5,902 nucleotides of DNA from an uncultured Collinsella sp. (GTDB taxonomy: Bacteria > Actinomycetota > Coriobacteriia > Coriobacteriales > Coriobacteriaceae). The stretch covers positions 1 to 5,902 of the forward strand of contig CABVAS010000106.1 of assembly GCA_902496375.1 (NCBI GenBank), read 5' to 3'. The notes beneath the pieces were generated by a model that saw only the letters and a program-made list of their open reading frames with translations, did no database searches and was not told the origin of the DNA. The position numbers and the translations under genes are program-made. How positions within the stretch are numbered: the stretch's first letter is position 1; every line of letters begins with the position of its first letter. Below are positions 1-5,902 of this stretch, piece after piece.

Positions 1-706
1 GCTTTACCAGGGCGCGGGTGACGGCGCGGAGCACCAAGCCGCCGGCAAGCACGCCCGCGACCTCGTAGCCGCGCTCGGGCTTAATACCGCGTCCAAAGAC
101 GGCAGCGAGCTCAAAGAGCATGCCCACCTGCGCCAGCGCCATAACGGGATAATCGGCGCCCGGCAAAAACACCAGCGCACCGGTCGCCATATTGGTGAGC
201 GCGCACGAGGTGATGATACGATTGGCCGCCGCGATGCGCATGAAGGCAAAGTTCGCCGCAAAAGCCGTTTCCTTGTCGGTGCGATCGAGAATCCAGCGGG
301 CAAGCGTCTCGAGCAGATACGTCTTATCGGTTGCCGCTACCACGCCGAGCATGGGCGTGGACTCCTCGATAAACGGCACCTCCACAGCAGACTCGGCAAG
401 CACGCACACGGGCGCGCCGGCGATCACGAGCTCCTGCACGGCACTCTCCAAGCGGTCGGAACCACACGAGAGCACCAGCACCACATCGGTATCGGTCTTT
501 GGAGCAATTCGCTCCTCCCCCAGACGCTCGACGCGCACAATACCCGAGGTCGTCTGCGGCACAAAGGCGTCACGCACCGTCTCGGCAAGAAAGCGCGAGG
601 CGGACGAATCCAGATAGACCGAGACGCGCACCGGCGTATCGGAATCCTTCTTAACGGACGCGCCCATCTTAAAAGCGCGGGTCAGCTTATCTACGGGAAT
701 TTTCAT
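1..706 (-). CDS. DUF697-like membrane protein, partial (3' end beyond the window)
   Basis: This frame is open for 235 codons from an ATG at 706 to the window edge, with no stop, so the C-terminus is missing. The start is supported by GGAGGGG six bases upstream. The first 125 residues look like an alpha/beta fold: strands near 26-33, 56-61, 74-80 and 98-104 alternate with helices, and no P-loop or other nucleotide-binding motif is visible. Residues 145-235 resemble the DUF697 family: a basic/alanine-rich helix with AAANRIITSCAL (159-170), then GALVFLPGADYPVMALAQVG (176-195), a helix ending in AAVFG (201-205), and a final hydrophobic helix GVLAGGLVLRAV. Two or three membrane segments are likely at 166-182, 187-205 and 216-230. 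It follows rodA by 18 bases and is probably co-transcribed with the elongasome genes. The DUF697 call rests on remembered family patterns; molecular function is unknown, and a scaffold or membrane-adaptor role would be speculation. Confidence 0.75.
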   Translation of the reverse strand, partial: MKIPVDKLTRAFKMGASVKKDSDTPVRVSVYLDSSASRFLAETVRDAFVPQTTSGIVRVERLGEERIAPKTDTDVVLVLSCGSDRLESAVQELVIAGAPVCVLAESAVEVPFIEESTPMLGVVAATDKTYLLETLARWILDRTDKETAFAANFAFMRIAAANRIITSCALTNMATGALVFLPGADYPVMALAQVGMLFELAAVFGRGIKPERGYEVAGVLAGGLVLRAVTRALVK

Positions 707-712
707 AGCAAA

Positions 713-719
713 CCCCTCC
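713..719 (-). promoter_or_regulatory. Ribosome binding site of the DUF697-like gene
   Basis: The minus strand reads GGAGGGG six bases before the ATG at 706. It lies in the 18-base gap after the rodA TAA and fixes the start of a gene whose end is outside the window. Confidence 0.75.
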
Positions 720-724
720 AGCGG

Positions 725-1951
725 TTACGCGGCGCCCGAACGATGCCGCCATATGGATTGTACGATACCCACCGTCAGCAGCTGAATCATCATCGAAGAC
801 GAACCGAAGCTAATAAACGGTAGCGGAATACCGGTAATCGGCATCATGCCGATGCACATGCCGATGTTTTCGAAGGTCTGGAACGCCCACATGCCGACGA
901 TACCTACGCATGATAAGCGTAGGAACAGAGACTCGCACTTAAAAGCAACGCGGATCGTCGAGAAGATGAGCAGTACGTACAAGCACAGCAGCAAAAAGGA
1001 ACCGCAAAAACCAAAGGTCTCGGACAAAAAGGCGAAGACGAAGTCGGTGTGGAACTCAGGCAGAAAGCCGCCGGCCGACTGCGTCGCATGGCCCAGGCCC
1101 TTACCAAAGAAACCGCCCGAGCCGACCGCGATCAACGACTGCTGCAGATTGTACGCATCGTCCGAATCGGCATTATCGGGGTCGATAAAGACCGTCAGAC
1201 GGTTCATCTGATACTGCTTGATGAGCACATCGTGGCCGAGCAGCGAATCAAAGACCGAATCGAGCGCCAGGACGAGGGCCACCAGGCCCACGAGCAGGGC
1301 CAGGGTCGACAGCACCCATTCGCGGCGTGCACCGCTCATACAAATGACGATGGCGCCCGAAACCAGCACGACCAGGCCCGAGCCCAGGTCGCCCATGGCA
1401 ACGACGGCCAAAAACGGAATGGACAGCATGCCGCAGAGCTTGACGTAGTCGCGAACGGTATCGATGCGGCCGTTATACTGCGAGCCAAGCGTAGCAATAA
1501 AGAAGATGGTGATGAGCTTGGCAAGCTCAACGGGCTGGAATGTCAAGCCGATACCGGGAATCTTGATCCAGCCCGTCATGCCCAGACCGCCCGTATAGGA
1601 CAGACCCGGAATCTTGGGCGAGAAGATCACGATCAGGTCGATGACGAGCAACGCCGTCGAGAAATTGGAAATACCGCGCAGGTCGGAGCGCCAGACCAGC
1701 ACCGCCAGCACCGTGCCGATACCAATTCCCAGCAAATGGCGTGAGAACGAGGCATCGGCCTTAAACTGCGAAGCCGACCAGATAATGATGGCACCGTAGG
1801 CGACGAGCGCCACAGTAGCCACGAGCACACCGATATGCACCTTTTGGCGAAACGTGCCGCGCGAGGCCGAAAGTTGCTTGTTGACACGGTCCAGGCTGCT
1901 GCGAGAGCCGGTCTTGGTTGAACGGAACAGATCCGCCGGAGAAAAATCCAT
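725..1951 (-). CDS. rodA: RodA, SEDS-family peptidoglycan glycosyltransferase
   Basis: A complete 408-residue SEDS protein, the usual size for RodA/FtsW. It polymerises lipid II into glycan strands in the membrane and works as a pair with the class B PBP encoded just upstream. A basic, cytoplasmic N-terminus of about 38 residues precedes roughly ten membrane helices, the first at 39-58. Family motifs visible are GWIKIPGIGLTFQPVELAKL (127-146), GDLGSGL (187-193), the long extracytoplasmic loop segment with RLTVFIDPDN (251-260) and QQSLIAVGSGGFFGKGLG (270-287), FLPEFHTDFVFAFLSE (296-311), and NIGMCIGMMPITGIPLPFIS (362-381). D303 in the HTDF motif aligns with the aspartate known to be essential in SEDS polymerases. 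RodA is preferred over FtsW because of the mreBCD-mrdA context, with no division genes beside it. The start at 1951 is fixed by AGGAGGTT, which overlaps the mrdA stop. It ends in TAA at 725-727. Confidence 0.96.
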   Translation of the reverse strand: MDFSPADLFRSTKTGSRSSLDRVNKQLSASRGTFRQKVHIGVLVATVALVAYGAIIIWSASQFKADASFSRHLLGIGIGTVLAVLVWRSDLRGISNFSTALLVIDLIVIFSPKIPGLSYTGGLGMTGWIKIPGIGLTFQPVELAKLITIFFIATLGSQYNGRIDTVRDYVKLCGMLSIPFLAVVAMGDLGSGLVVLVSGAIVICMSGARREWVLSTLALLVGLVALVLALDSVFDSLLGHDVLIKQYQMNRLTVFIDPDNADSDDAYNLQQSLIAVGSGGFFGKGLGHATQSAGGFLPEFHTDFVFAFLSETFGFCGSFLLLCLYVLLIFSTIRVAFKCESLFLRLSCVGIVGMWAFQTFENIGMCIGMMPITGIPLPFISFGSSSMMIQLLTVGIVQSIWRHRSGAA

Positions 1952-1954
1952 CGC

Positions 1955-1962
1955 AACCTCCT
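1955..1962 (-). promoter_or_regulatory. Ribosome binding site of rodA, overlapping the mrdA stop
   Basis: The minus strand reads AGGAGGTT, near-perfect anti-16S complementarity, three bases before the rodA ATG by the end of the match (core AGGAGG to ATG is five bases). It shares bases with the TAG stop of mrdA (1961-1963), so termination and re-initiation occur on the same patch of mRNA. This suggests translational coupling that keeps PBP2 and RodA in proportion. Confidence 0.8.
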
Positions 1963-4030
1963 ATCGAACCGAAGAATCGCCCGAGGCCGAAGAGGTATCG
2001 GGCTCGTCATAAATCACACCGAGCACGTCGCGCACGACATGCATCGCGGTATCTGAGCCGCCGCCGCCCTGCTCCAGGACGGTAGCGATGACATACTTGG
2101 GGTCATCGGCCGGTGCATAGGCGCAGAACCACGCGTATTCGTCCTCGCCGCTTTTCTCGCCCGTGCCCGACTTGCCGTATACCTGCGGCGTCAGGGTGCC
2201 AAAGTGAGCCGCCAGGGACGTCGATGCCGTGTAAATCACGTCGTGCATGCCGTTGCGAACAAGAGCCAAATCCGAATCGCTGTTGATCTTGGCCTCCAGG
2301 CGCTTCTTCTTGCCCTTGCCGTTGTACTTATAGGCATCGCCGTCGCCATCGCGCGATACGGCAGACAAAAACACGTGAGGCACGTACTGTTTGCCGCCGT
2401 TGGCAAGACCCATATAGGCACACGCCATCTGCAGGGGCGTCACCAGGATGTCACCCTGGCCGATAGCGATGTTGGTCATATCGCCGGCATTCCACTTGCG
2501 GTCCTCGGCAGAGGCGTCGGTGAAGTACGACTCTTTCCACTCGGCATCGGGAATACGGCCCGCGCCTTCACTCGGCAGATCGATACCGCAGGTCTTGCCC
2601 AGGCCCCAGCGACGAAAGACCTCCTGCAGGCCCTCGGGATGTTGCTCGTCATAAAAGAACGCCTTGCCCATGTCGTAGAAGACGGGGTCGCACGAGTTGG
2701 CGATACCCGACTGCAGCGTCATGGTGCCGTGGCCAGACGTCAGCCAGCAGCGCTTGCCCCAAGCCTTGCCCAGGCCCGTCCAATAGCCCGTGCAGTTGGT
2801 TGTCTGCGTTGAAGTGTAGGTTCCAAACTCAAGACCGGCCAGTGCCGAGAGCGGCTTGATGGTCGAGGCCGACATGTACTGTCCGCTAATGGCGCGGTTG
2901 AGCAGCGGGTGCGAGCCCTTGTCATCATTGAGCTCGGTCCACACGTCATTTGAGACGCCGCCGATAAAGACGGACGGATCGAACTTGGGCTGGCTCGCCA
3001 TGCCCAGGATCTCGCCATTGTTGGGATCGAGACACACTACAGCGCCGTTGCCGGCATTGCTGTAGCCAGTGGTCTTGGCAAGCTCGATAGCGCTCGCCAG
3101 CGCCGTCTCACAGGCCTGTTGGATCTTAAGGTCGAGCGTGAGCTTAATGTCAGAGCCGGCCTTCGCGGGCACGGCGCCGGCCTGACCGGTCACATTGCCC
3201 GAGGCATCGACCTTGACGGTCTGCTCGCCACGAATACCCTGCAGCAGGTTTTCGTAGTAGCTCTCAACGCCCGCCTGGCCCACGATATCGCCCGACTGGT
3301 ACGTAATCTTGCCAGCGGAAGCATCGTCATCGCCAGAGGTTTTCTTATTCTGGGCCTCGAGCTGCTCGGAGGTAATGGTGCCGGTATAGCCCAAGATATG
3401 GCATGCCGTCTCACCATATGGATACTGGCGCTCGGTACGCTCGGCAATCTTGACGCCCGGGAACTCGCCGGCATGCTCCTGAATATAGGCAACCGTGGAG
3501 CGACGGACGTCCGTCGCGATGGTATGCAGGCTCTGGGCGCCCTCTGTATTGTCCTGAATATTGCGAAGGACCGCCACGTAAGGCATTCCAAGCACGTTGG
3601 CAAGATGGCGAACCAGAACCTCATCCTCGGCAAGGTCGCGGTAGGCCACGACAGCAAGTGAGGGACGGTTCTGGACAAGCGCAACGCCATTGCGGTCGAG
3701 GATGCGACCGCGCACAGCGGGTGTTGTAACGGTGCGAGTCTGATTACTATTGGCCTGCTTCTCGTAATAGTCCGACGAGACCATCTGCATGCCCCACAGC
3801 TTGACGGCAAGCGCCGCAAACATCGCGCCCACACCCGTGGTGAGGATGGAAAAGCGGCCCTTGAAGGCGGTCGCCGCGGTATTGCCCTCGCCCTCGGTGG
3901 CGCGCGGGGCCGTTCCATGCTGCGTATCGTAGGTAAAACGGGAATCGCCACGACGCATGATGACCAGCGCGACCACGATGGCCACAACCAGCACGATACC
4001 GGCGATAATAACCGTCAACTGGGAAGACAT
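1961..4030 (-). CDS. mrdA: Penicillin-binding protein 2, elongasome DD-transpeptidase (class B PBP)
   Basis: A complete 689-residue class B PBP that cross-links glycan strands made by RodA on the outer face of the membrane. The dimerisation/pedestal domain shows RGRILDRNGVALVQNRPS (107-124) and YPYGETACHILGYTG (203-217). The transpeptidase domain begins around 325 and carries STIK with nucleophile S389 and K392, the second motif S446-C447-D448 (SxD, as in PBP2 rather than SxN), and K620-S621-G622-T623. A glycine-rich EQGGGGSDTA stretch (653-662) is typical of the PBP2 C-terminus. Unusually there are two hydrophobic segments, 6-24 and 60-79; the second matches the single anchor of ordinary PBP2. 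A short acidic/serine tail ends the protein. C413, C428, H434 and C447 match the spacing of the zinc ligands described in Acinetobacter PBP2. The start at 4030 has a strong GGGGAGG site; the next Met (M25) has none. The gene sits 13 bases after mreD and 9 before rodA. Confidence 0.96.
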   Translation of the reverse strand: MSSQLTVIIAGIVLVVAIVVALVIMRRGDSRFTYDTQHGTAPRATEGEGNTAATAFKGRFSILTTGVGAMFAALAVKLWGMQMVSSDYYEKQANSNQTRTVTTPAVRGRILDRNGVALVQNRPSLAVVAYRDLAEDEVLVRHLANVLGMPYVAVLRNIQDNTEGAQSLHTIATDVRRSTVAYIQEHAGEFPGVKIAERTERQYPYGETACHILGYTGTITSEQLEAQNKKTSGDDDASAGKITYQSGDIVGQAGVESYYENLLQGIRGEQTVKVDASGNVTGQAGAVPAKAGSDIKLTLDLKIQQACETALASAIELAKTTGYSNAGNGAVVCLDPNNGEILGMASQPKFDPSVFIGGVSNDVWTELNDDKGSHPLLNRAISGQYMSASTIKPLSALAGLEFGTYTSTQTTNCTGYWTGLGKAWGKRCWLTSGHGTMTLQSGIANSCDPVFYDMGKAFFYDEQHPEGLQEVFRRWGLGKTCGIDLPSEGAGRIPDAEWKESYFTDASAEDRKWNAGDMTNIAIGQGDILVTPLQMACAYMGLANGGKQYVPHVFLSAVSRDGDGDAYKYNGKGKKKRLEAKINSDSDLALVRNGMHDVIYTASTSLAAHFGTLTPQVYGKSGTGEKSGEDEYAWFCAYAPADDPKYVIATVLEQGGGGSDTAMHVVRDVLGVIYDEPDTSSASGDSSVR

Positions 4031-4037
4031 CTACGGG

Positions 4038-4044
4038 CCTCCCC
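4038..4044 (-). promoter_or_regulatory. Ribosome binding site of mrdA
   Basis: The minus strand reads GGGGAGG seven bases before the ATG at 4030. Its first base belongs to the mreD TAG stop (4044-4046). It supports the long form of PBP2 that includes the additional N-terminal membrane segment. Confidence 0.8.
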
Positions 4045-4610
4045 TATTTGAGCTTGCGGGTCTTGGGCTTAAAGCGCATACCCGTCTGGCGTCCGCCACG
4101 TGCGGAGAATCCATAGCCGGACTGCGGCACGACGCCGGACATCAAAAACGGAATGGCAACCAGACCCGTCAGGATCGAGGACGGCAGCGCATGGCCGAAG
4201 ATCGCCACGACAAAGCTCGTCTCCAAACCCATAAACAGCAAGATGATGCTGTAGATCACATTAATGACGAGCGCAAAGGCGCCCACGGTGACGCCGCGCG
4301 CACTCGGGGTACCGCCCGTCTGACCGACGGCGCTGTGCACCAGGGCAAAAGAACCCACGGTCAGCAGGAGCGACATAACGCCCACCGGCACGGCAGCGGA
4401 CAGGTCATAAAACAAGCCGCTGCAAAAACCGCACACGACGGCACGGGTCGGGTCGCCCGAGAACACGCTTAGGCACACCAGGATAATCATGAAGTTGACG
4501 CGACCTCCCGCAATGGAGATCTGCGATGCCAGGCCTGCCTGCAGCAGCACACACACAATGGCGGCGATTACAAACGTGCGGGAGCTCATCCCCTGCTCGT
4601 GTAGATCCAT
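4044..4610 (-). CDS. mreD: MreD, integral membrane rod-shape-determining protein
   Basis: A 188-residue, very hydrophobic protein of normal MreD length. About six membrane segments are visible near 12-30, 39-51, 56-70, 75-93, 106-128 and 135-158, followed by a basic cytoplasmic tail ending RFKPKTRKLK. The family signature is present: a glycine and aspartate motif GFCSGLFYDLSAAVPVGV (61-78), the equivalent of the usual G-x3-G-x3-D-x5-P-x-G pattern. MreD binds MreC in the membrane and helps control PBP2-RodA activity. The reading frame has an earlier ATG at 4616, giving 190 residues, but that lies one base from the AGGGGG site. The ATG at 4610 sits seven bases away and is the better start. The gene follows mreC by 11 bases from this start. 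Sequence conservation in MreD is low, so the call rests on motif, topology and position together. Confidence 0.93.
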   Translation of the reverse strand: MDLHEQGMSSRTFVIAAIVCVLLQAGLASQISIAGGRVNFMIILVCLSVFSGDPTRAVVCGFCSGLFYDLSAAVPVGVMSLLLTVGSFALVHSAVGQTGGTPSARGVTVGAFALVINVIYSIILLFMGLETSFVVAIFGHALPSSILTGLVAIPFLMSGVVPQSGYGFSARGGRQTGMRFKPKTRKLK

Positions 4611-4617
4611 GGACATG

Positions 4618-4623
4618 CCCCCT
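4618..4623 (-). promoter_or_regulatory. Ribosome binding site of mreD, decides the start
   Basis: The minus strand reads AGGGGG inside the TAG stop and following bases of mreC. Spacing is seven bases to the ATG at 4610 but only one base to the in-frame ATG at 4616, so the downstream start is favoured. The third Met (4589) has AGGGG directly abutting it, which is too close. Confidence 0.65.
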
Positions 4624-5620
4624 ATTCGCTCGAGCCAGAATCGGTCGTCTCGGACGTGTCGGAACTGTCATCCGAGCTCTCGTCCTTCGTCTTGGTCGCA
4701 GCATCGCGCGACGTTCCCTGCGGCGTGCTGTTGGCCGTGCTCACGTCCTCATCCGAGGCCGACTGTTCGTCGGTCAGCGAGGTGATGACCAGCACTTCCT
4801 CGTTGTTCTCGGCCGTGGTCTGAGCGCGCACCACAATGGTGTAGTACACGTCGTTTGCCGATTTCTCAACCGACGAGACGGTGCCAAGCGGAAGGCCCTT
4901 GGGGAACACGCCACCGATGCCAGAGGTCACGATGATATCGCCAACCTTAACATCGGAGTCGACGCTCACGTACTCAAGACGCAGCGTGCCGTCAGCCTGA
5001 CCCTGCAGCATACCCTGGGCGCGCGTGTCCTGCACCATGGCGGACACGCCCGAGTTCTCGTCGCCAATCAGGCGCACGGTAGAGGTCTTGGCCGATACCT
5101 CGATAATCTGGCCGATAACACCGGCAGAACTCGTCACGGGCATGTTGATGGTAAGGCCGTCGGCAGAGCCCTTGTCGATGGTAACGGTCGAGGTCCAGGC
5201 ATCGCCGGAGGCACCAACGATACGAGCTGCGGTCGATTTGAGGTTGTAGGTCGATTGCAGCCCGACCAGGCCCTCCAGGCGCTCGGCAGTCTTTTGAGCC
5301 TCAGAAAGCTCGGCGACCTTAGAGGTCAGCTCCTCATTTTGCTTCTTGAGCTCGTCGAGCGTGTCCTGCGACGCCGTTAGGTTAGAGAACACGTTGCCAA
5401 TCGCATTGAAGGGAGCCGCCACAGCCGAGCCCACAAAGCGCACCGGAGAGGTAATCGTCGTTACGCCCGAACGCACGGCATGAATCGGCCCTGCCTCGCC
5501 CTCGCGGATGTAAAACGTGAGCAGCAACACCGAAATCAGGCTGAAAACAATCAACGGGCGCATACCCGTTGATTGTCGCTTGGTATTCAGATTTGTGGAG
5601 AAACCCGAAGATCGTGCCAA
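4622..5620 (-). CDS. mreC: MreC, rod-shape-determining periplasmic-type scaffold
   Basis: A 332-residue MreC, a single-pass membrane protein whose extracytoplasmic beta domains bind PBP2 and help switch on the elongasome. In order: a basic cytoplasmic N-terminus (1-21), one membrane segment (about 22-38), a linker with the usual SPVRFVGSAV-like segment (58-67), a coiled coil (about 84-118, LDELKKQNEELTSKVAELSE at 88-107), and the two-lobed beta domain (about 128-280) with GVIGQIIEVS (167-176), DENSGVSAMVQDTRAQG (187-203), VKVGDIIVTSGIGGVFPKGL (224-243) and a closing VLVITSL. A tail of about 50 residues (283-332) is rich in Ser, Thr, Asp and Glu and is probably disordered. The start is TTG at 5618-5620 with AAGGTGGA six bases upstream. 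The first in-frame ATG (M20, 5563) lacks a ribosome binding site and would lose the basic leader. It lies 21 bases after mreB. Confidence 0.95.
   Translation of the reverse strand: MARSSGFSTNLNTKRQSTGMRPLIVFSLISVLLLTFYIREGEAGPIHAVRSGVTTITSPVRFVGSAVAAPFNAIGNVFSNLTASQDTLDELKKQNEELTSKVAELSEAQKTAERLEGLVGLQSTYNLKSTAARIVGASGDAWTSTVTIDKGSADGLTINMPVTSSAGVIGQIIEVSAKTSTVRLIGDENSGVSAMVQDTRAQGMLQGQADGTLRLEYVSVDSDVKVGDIIVTSGIGGVFPKGLPLGTVSSVEKSANDVYYTIVVRAQTTAENNEEVLVITSLTDEQSASDEDVSTANSTPQGTSRDAATKTKDESSDDSSDTSETTDSGSSE
5547..5576 (-). promoter_or_regulatory. Perfect 12-bp inverted repeat with 6-nt loop in early mreC (possible attenuator)
   Basis: On the minus strand ACAATCAACGGG is followed by TATGCG and then the exact reverse complement CCCGTTGATTGT. 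The stem has no mismatch, and it leads into TTTC, giving a run of four U in the RNA including the last stem base. It begins 44 bases after the mreC TTG start and covers codons 15-25, with Met20 in the loop. The form resembles an intrinsic terminator or attenuator with a weak U tract. Because it is inside translated sequence, ribosomes on mreC would keep it open. The inverted repeat is seen directly; any regulatory role is inference. Confidence 0.6.
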
Positions 5621-5626
5621 ATGGAA

Positions 5627-5634
5627 TCCACCTT
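5627..5634 (-). promoter_or_regulatory. Ribosome binding site of mreC, supports a TTG start
   Basis: The minus strand reads AAGGTGGA six bases before the TTG at 5618-5620, within the 21-base mreB-mreC gap. The match to AAGGAGGA has one mismatch. There is no in-frame ATG in the gap, so TTG is the best available start. Confidence 0.65.
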
Positions 5635-5641
5635 TTGGAAA

Positions 5642-5902
5642 TTAAGCATTGGTCTGGACGAAGCCGCCATCAAACGCATTGGCCTCGAGCACGCGGGCAC
5701 AGCCGTTAACGACGTTATCGAGCGCCGTGGGGCTGACGTTGACCGAAACACCGGTCTCATCGCGCAGGCGCACGTCGAGACCGCGCAGCAGCGCGCCGCC
5801 ACCAGTCAGCAAAATGCCGTAGTACATAAGGTCCGAGGCAAGATCGGGAGGCGTAGCGTCGAGTGCGTCCTTGACGGCCTTGGCCATCTCGTCGAGCGGC
5901 TT
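5642..5902 (-). CDS. mreB: MreB, actin-like rod-shape protein, C-terminal part only
   Basis: The last 86 codons plus TAA (5642-5644); the 5' part lies beyond the window edge, and the frame stays open to base 5902. MreB is the ATP-dependent bacterial actin that forms membrane filaments and orients the elongasome. The fragment begins KPLDEMAKAVKDALDATPPD and contains the family hallmark YYGILLTGGGALLRGLD, the adenosine-binding region near the C-terminus, followed by DETGVSVNVS. The usual MreB ending around G-T-G-R/K-A-L-E appears here as GCARVLE, a mild variation, followed by a 12-residue tail, ANAFDGGFVQTN and Ala. The Met at 5887 is internal, not a start. MreB rather than the paralogue Mbl cannot be fully separated from this fragment, but mreC and mreD directly downstream favour MreB. 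Confidence 0.95.
   Translation of the reverse strand, partial: KPLDEMAKAVKDALDATPPDLASDLMYYGILLTGGGALLRGLDVRLRDETGVSVNVSPTALDNVVNGCARVLEANAFDGGFVQTNA

Noticed and set aside
192..617. Plus-strand open frame of 141 codons near the window start
   Set aside because: The minus strand here carries the DUF697-like gene with a good start, a strong ribosome binding site and a family-like sequence; the plus frame is Ser/Arg-rich and featureless.
707..724. Possible terminator between rodA and the DUF697-like gene
   Set aside because: The 18-base gap is filled by the ribosome binding site and has no inverted repeat or T run, so transcription probably continues.
903..923. 7-bp perfect inverted repeat with a 7-base loop inside rodA (CCTACGC / GCGTAGG)
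   Set aside because: A stem this short is expected by chance several times in 6 kb; it has no U run and is deep in coding sequence.
1049..1744. Plus-strand open frame of 231 codons antisense to rodA
   Set aside because: It is a shadow of rodA, with a Gln/His/Asp-rich, low-hydrophobicity product without family motifs and no operon context on that strand.
2204..2812. Plus-strand open frame of 202 codons antisense to mrdA
   Set aside because: It overlaps the conserved transpeptidase domain on the other strand and shows no recognisable motif.
3956..3958. Met25 of PBP2 as the true start, giving a single-anchor protein
   Set aside because: No purine-rich ribosome binding site precedes it, whereas the ATG at 4030 has GGGGAGG at ideal spacing and follows mreD closely.
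3190..3987. Second minus-strand frame of 265 codons inside mrdA
   Set aside because: It is an out-of-frame shadow rich in Arg, Pro and Ser, with no motif; the mrdA frame carries all PBP2 motifs.
4526..5380. Long plus-strand open frame of 284 codons antisense to mreC and mreD
   Set aside because: It lies opposite well-supported mreC and mreD, has no recognisable domain, and its His/Arg/Gly-rich composition is typical of the complement of a GC-rich gene.

Overview
The window looks like a piece of a high-GC, rod-shaped, Gram-positive-type bacterial chromosome. Codon use is strongly GC-biased, and every supported gene lies on the minus strand in one tightly packed block. The gene order (mreB-mreC-mreD-mrdA-rodA followed by an actinobacterial-type DUF697-like gene) and the protein style suggest an actinomycetote, possibly a Coriobacteriia member such as a Collinsella relative. 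This assignment is inference from recall, not a database match.

Reading in the direction of transcription, from high to low coordinates: the 3' end of mreB (5902-5642, cut by the window edge), mreC (5620-4622, TTG start), mreD (4610-4044), mrdA/PBP2 (4030-1961), rodA (1951-725), and a partial gene for a DUF697-like membrane protein (706 to the window edge). Gaps between genes are 9 to 21 bases, and each internal start has a purine-rich ribosome binding site, so this is very probably one operon. No stretch over 300 bases lacks a gene. There is no tRNA, rRNA, CRISPR, insertion sequence or obvious promoter in the window.

The five named genes encode the core elongasome (Rod complex). MreB filaments orient the complex, and MreC and MreD link the cytoplasm to the cell wall and activate PBP2. 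RodA polymerises lipid II into glycan strands, and PBP2 cross-links them. The sixth gene has no established role, but its position suggests co-expression with the elongasome.

The most notable non-coding signal is a perfect 12-bp inverted repeat with a 6-nt loop inside the first codons of mreC, followed by a short U run in the RNA. It could act as an attenuator, terminator or mRNA-processing element separating mreB expression from the downstream genes. The PBP2 is also unusual: it has an extra N-terminal membrane segment, a Cys/Cys/His/Cys set matching a known PBP2 zinc-site spacing, and an atypical sequence just before the catalytic serine.
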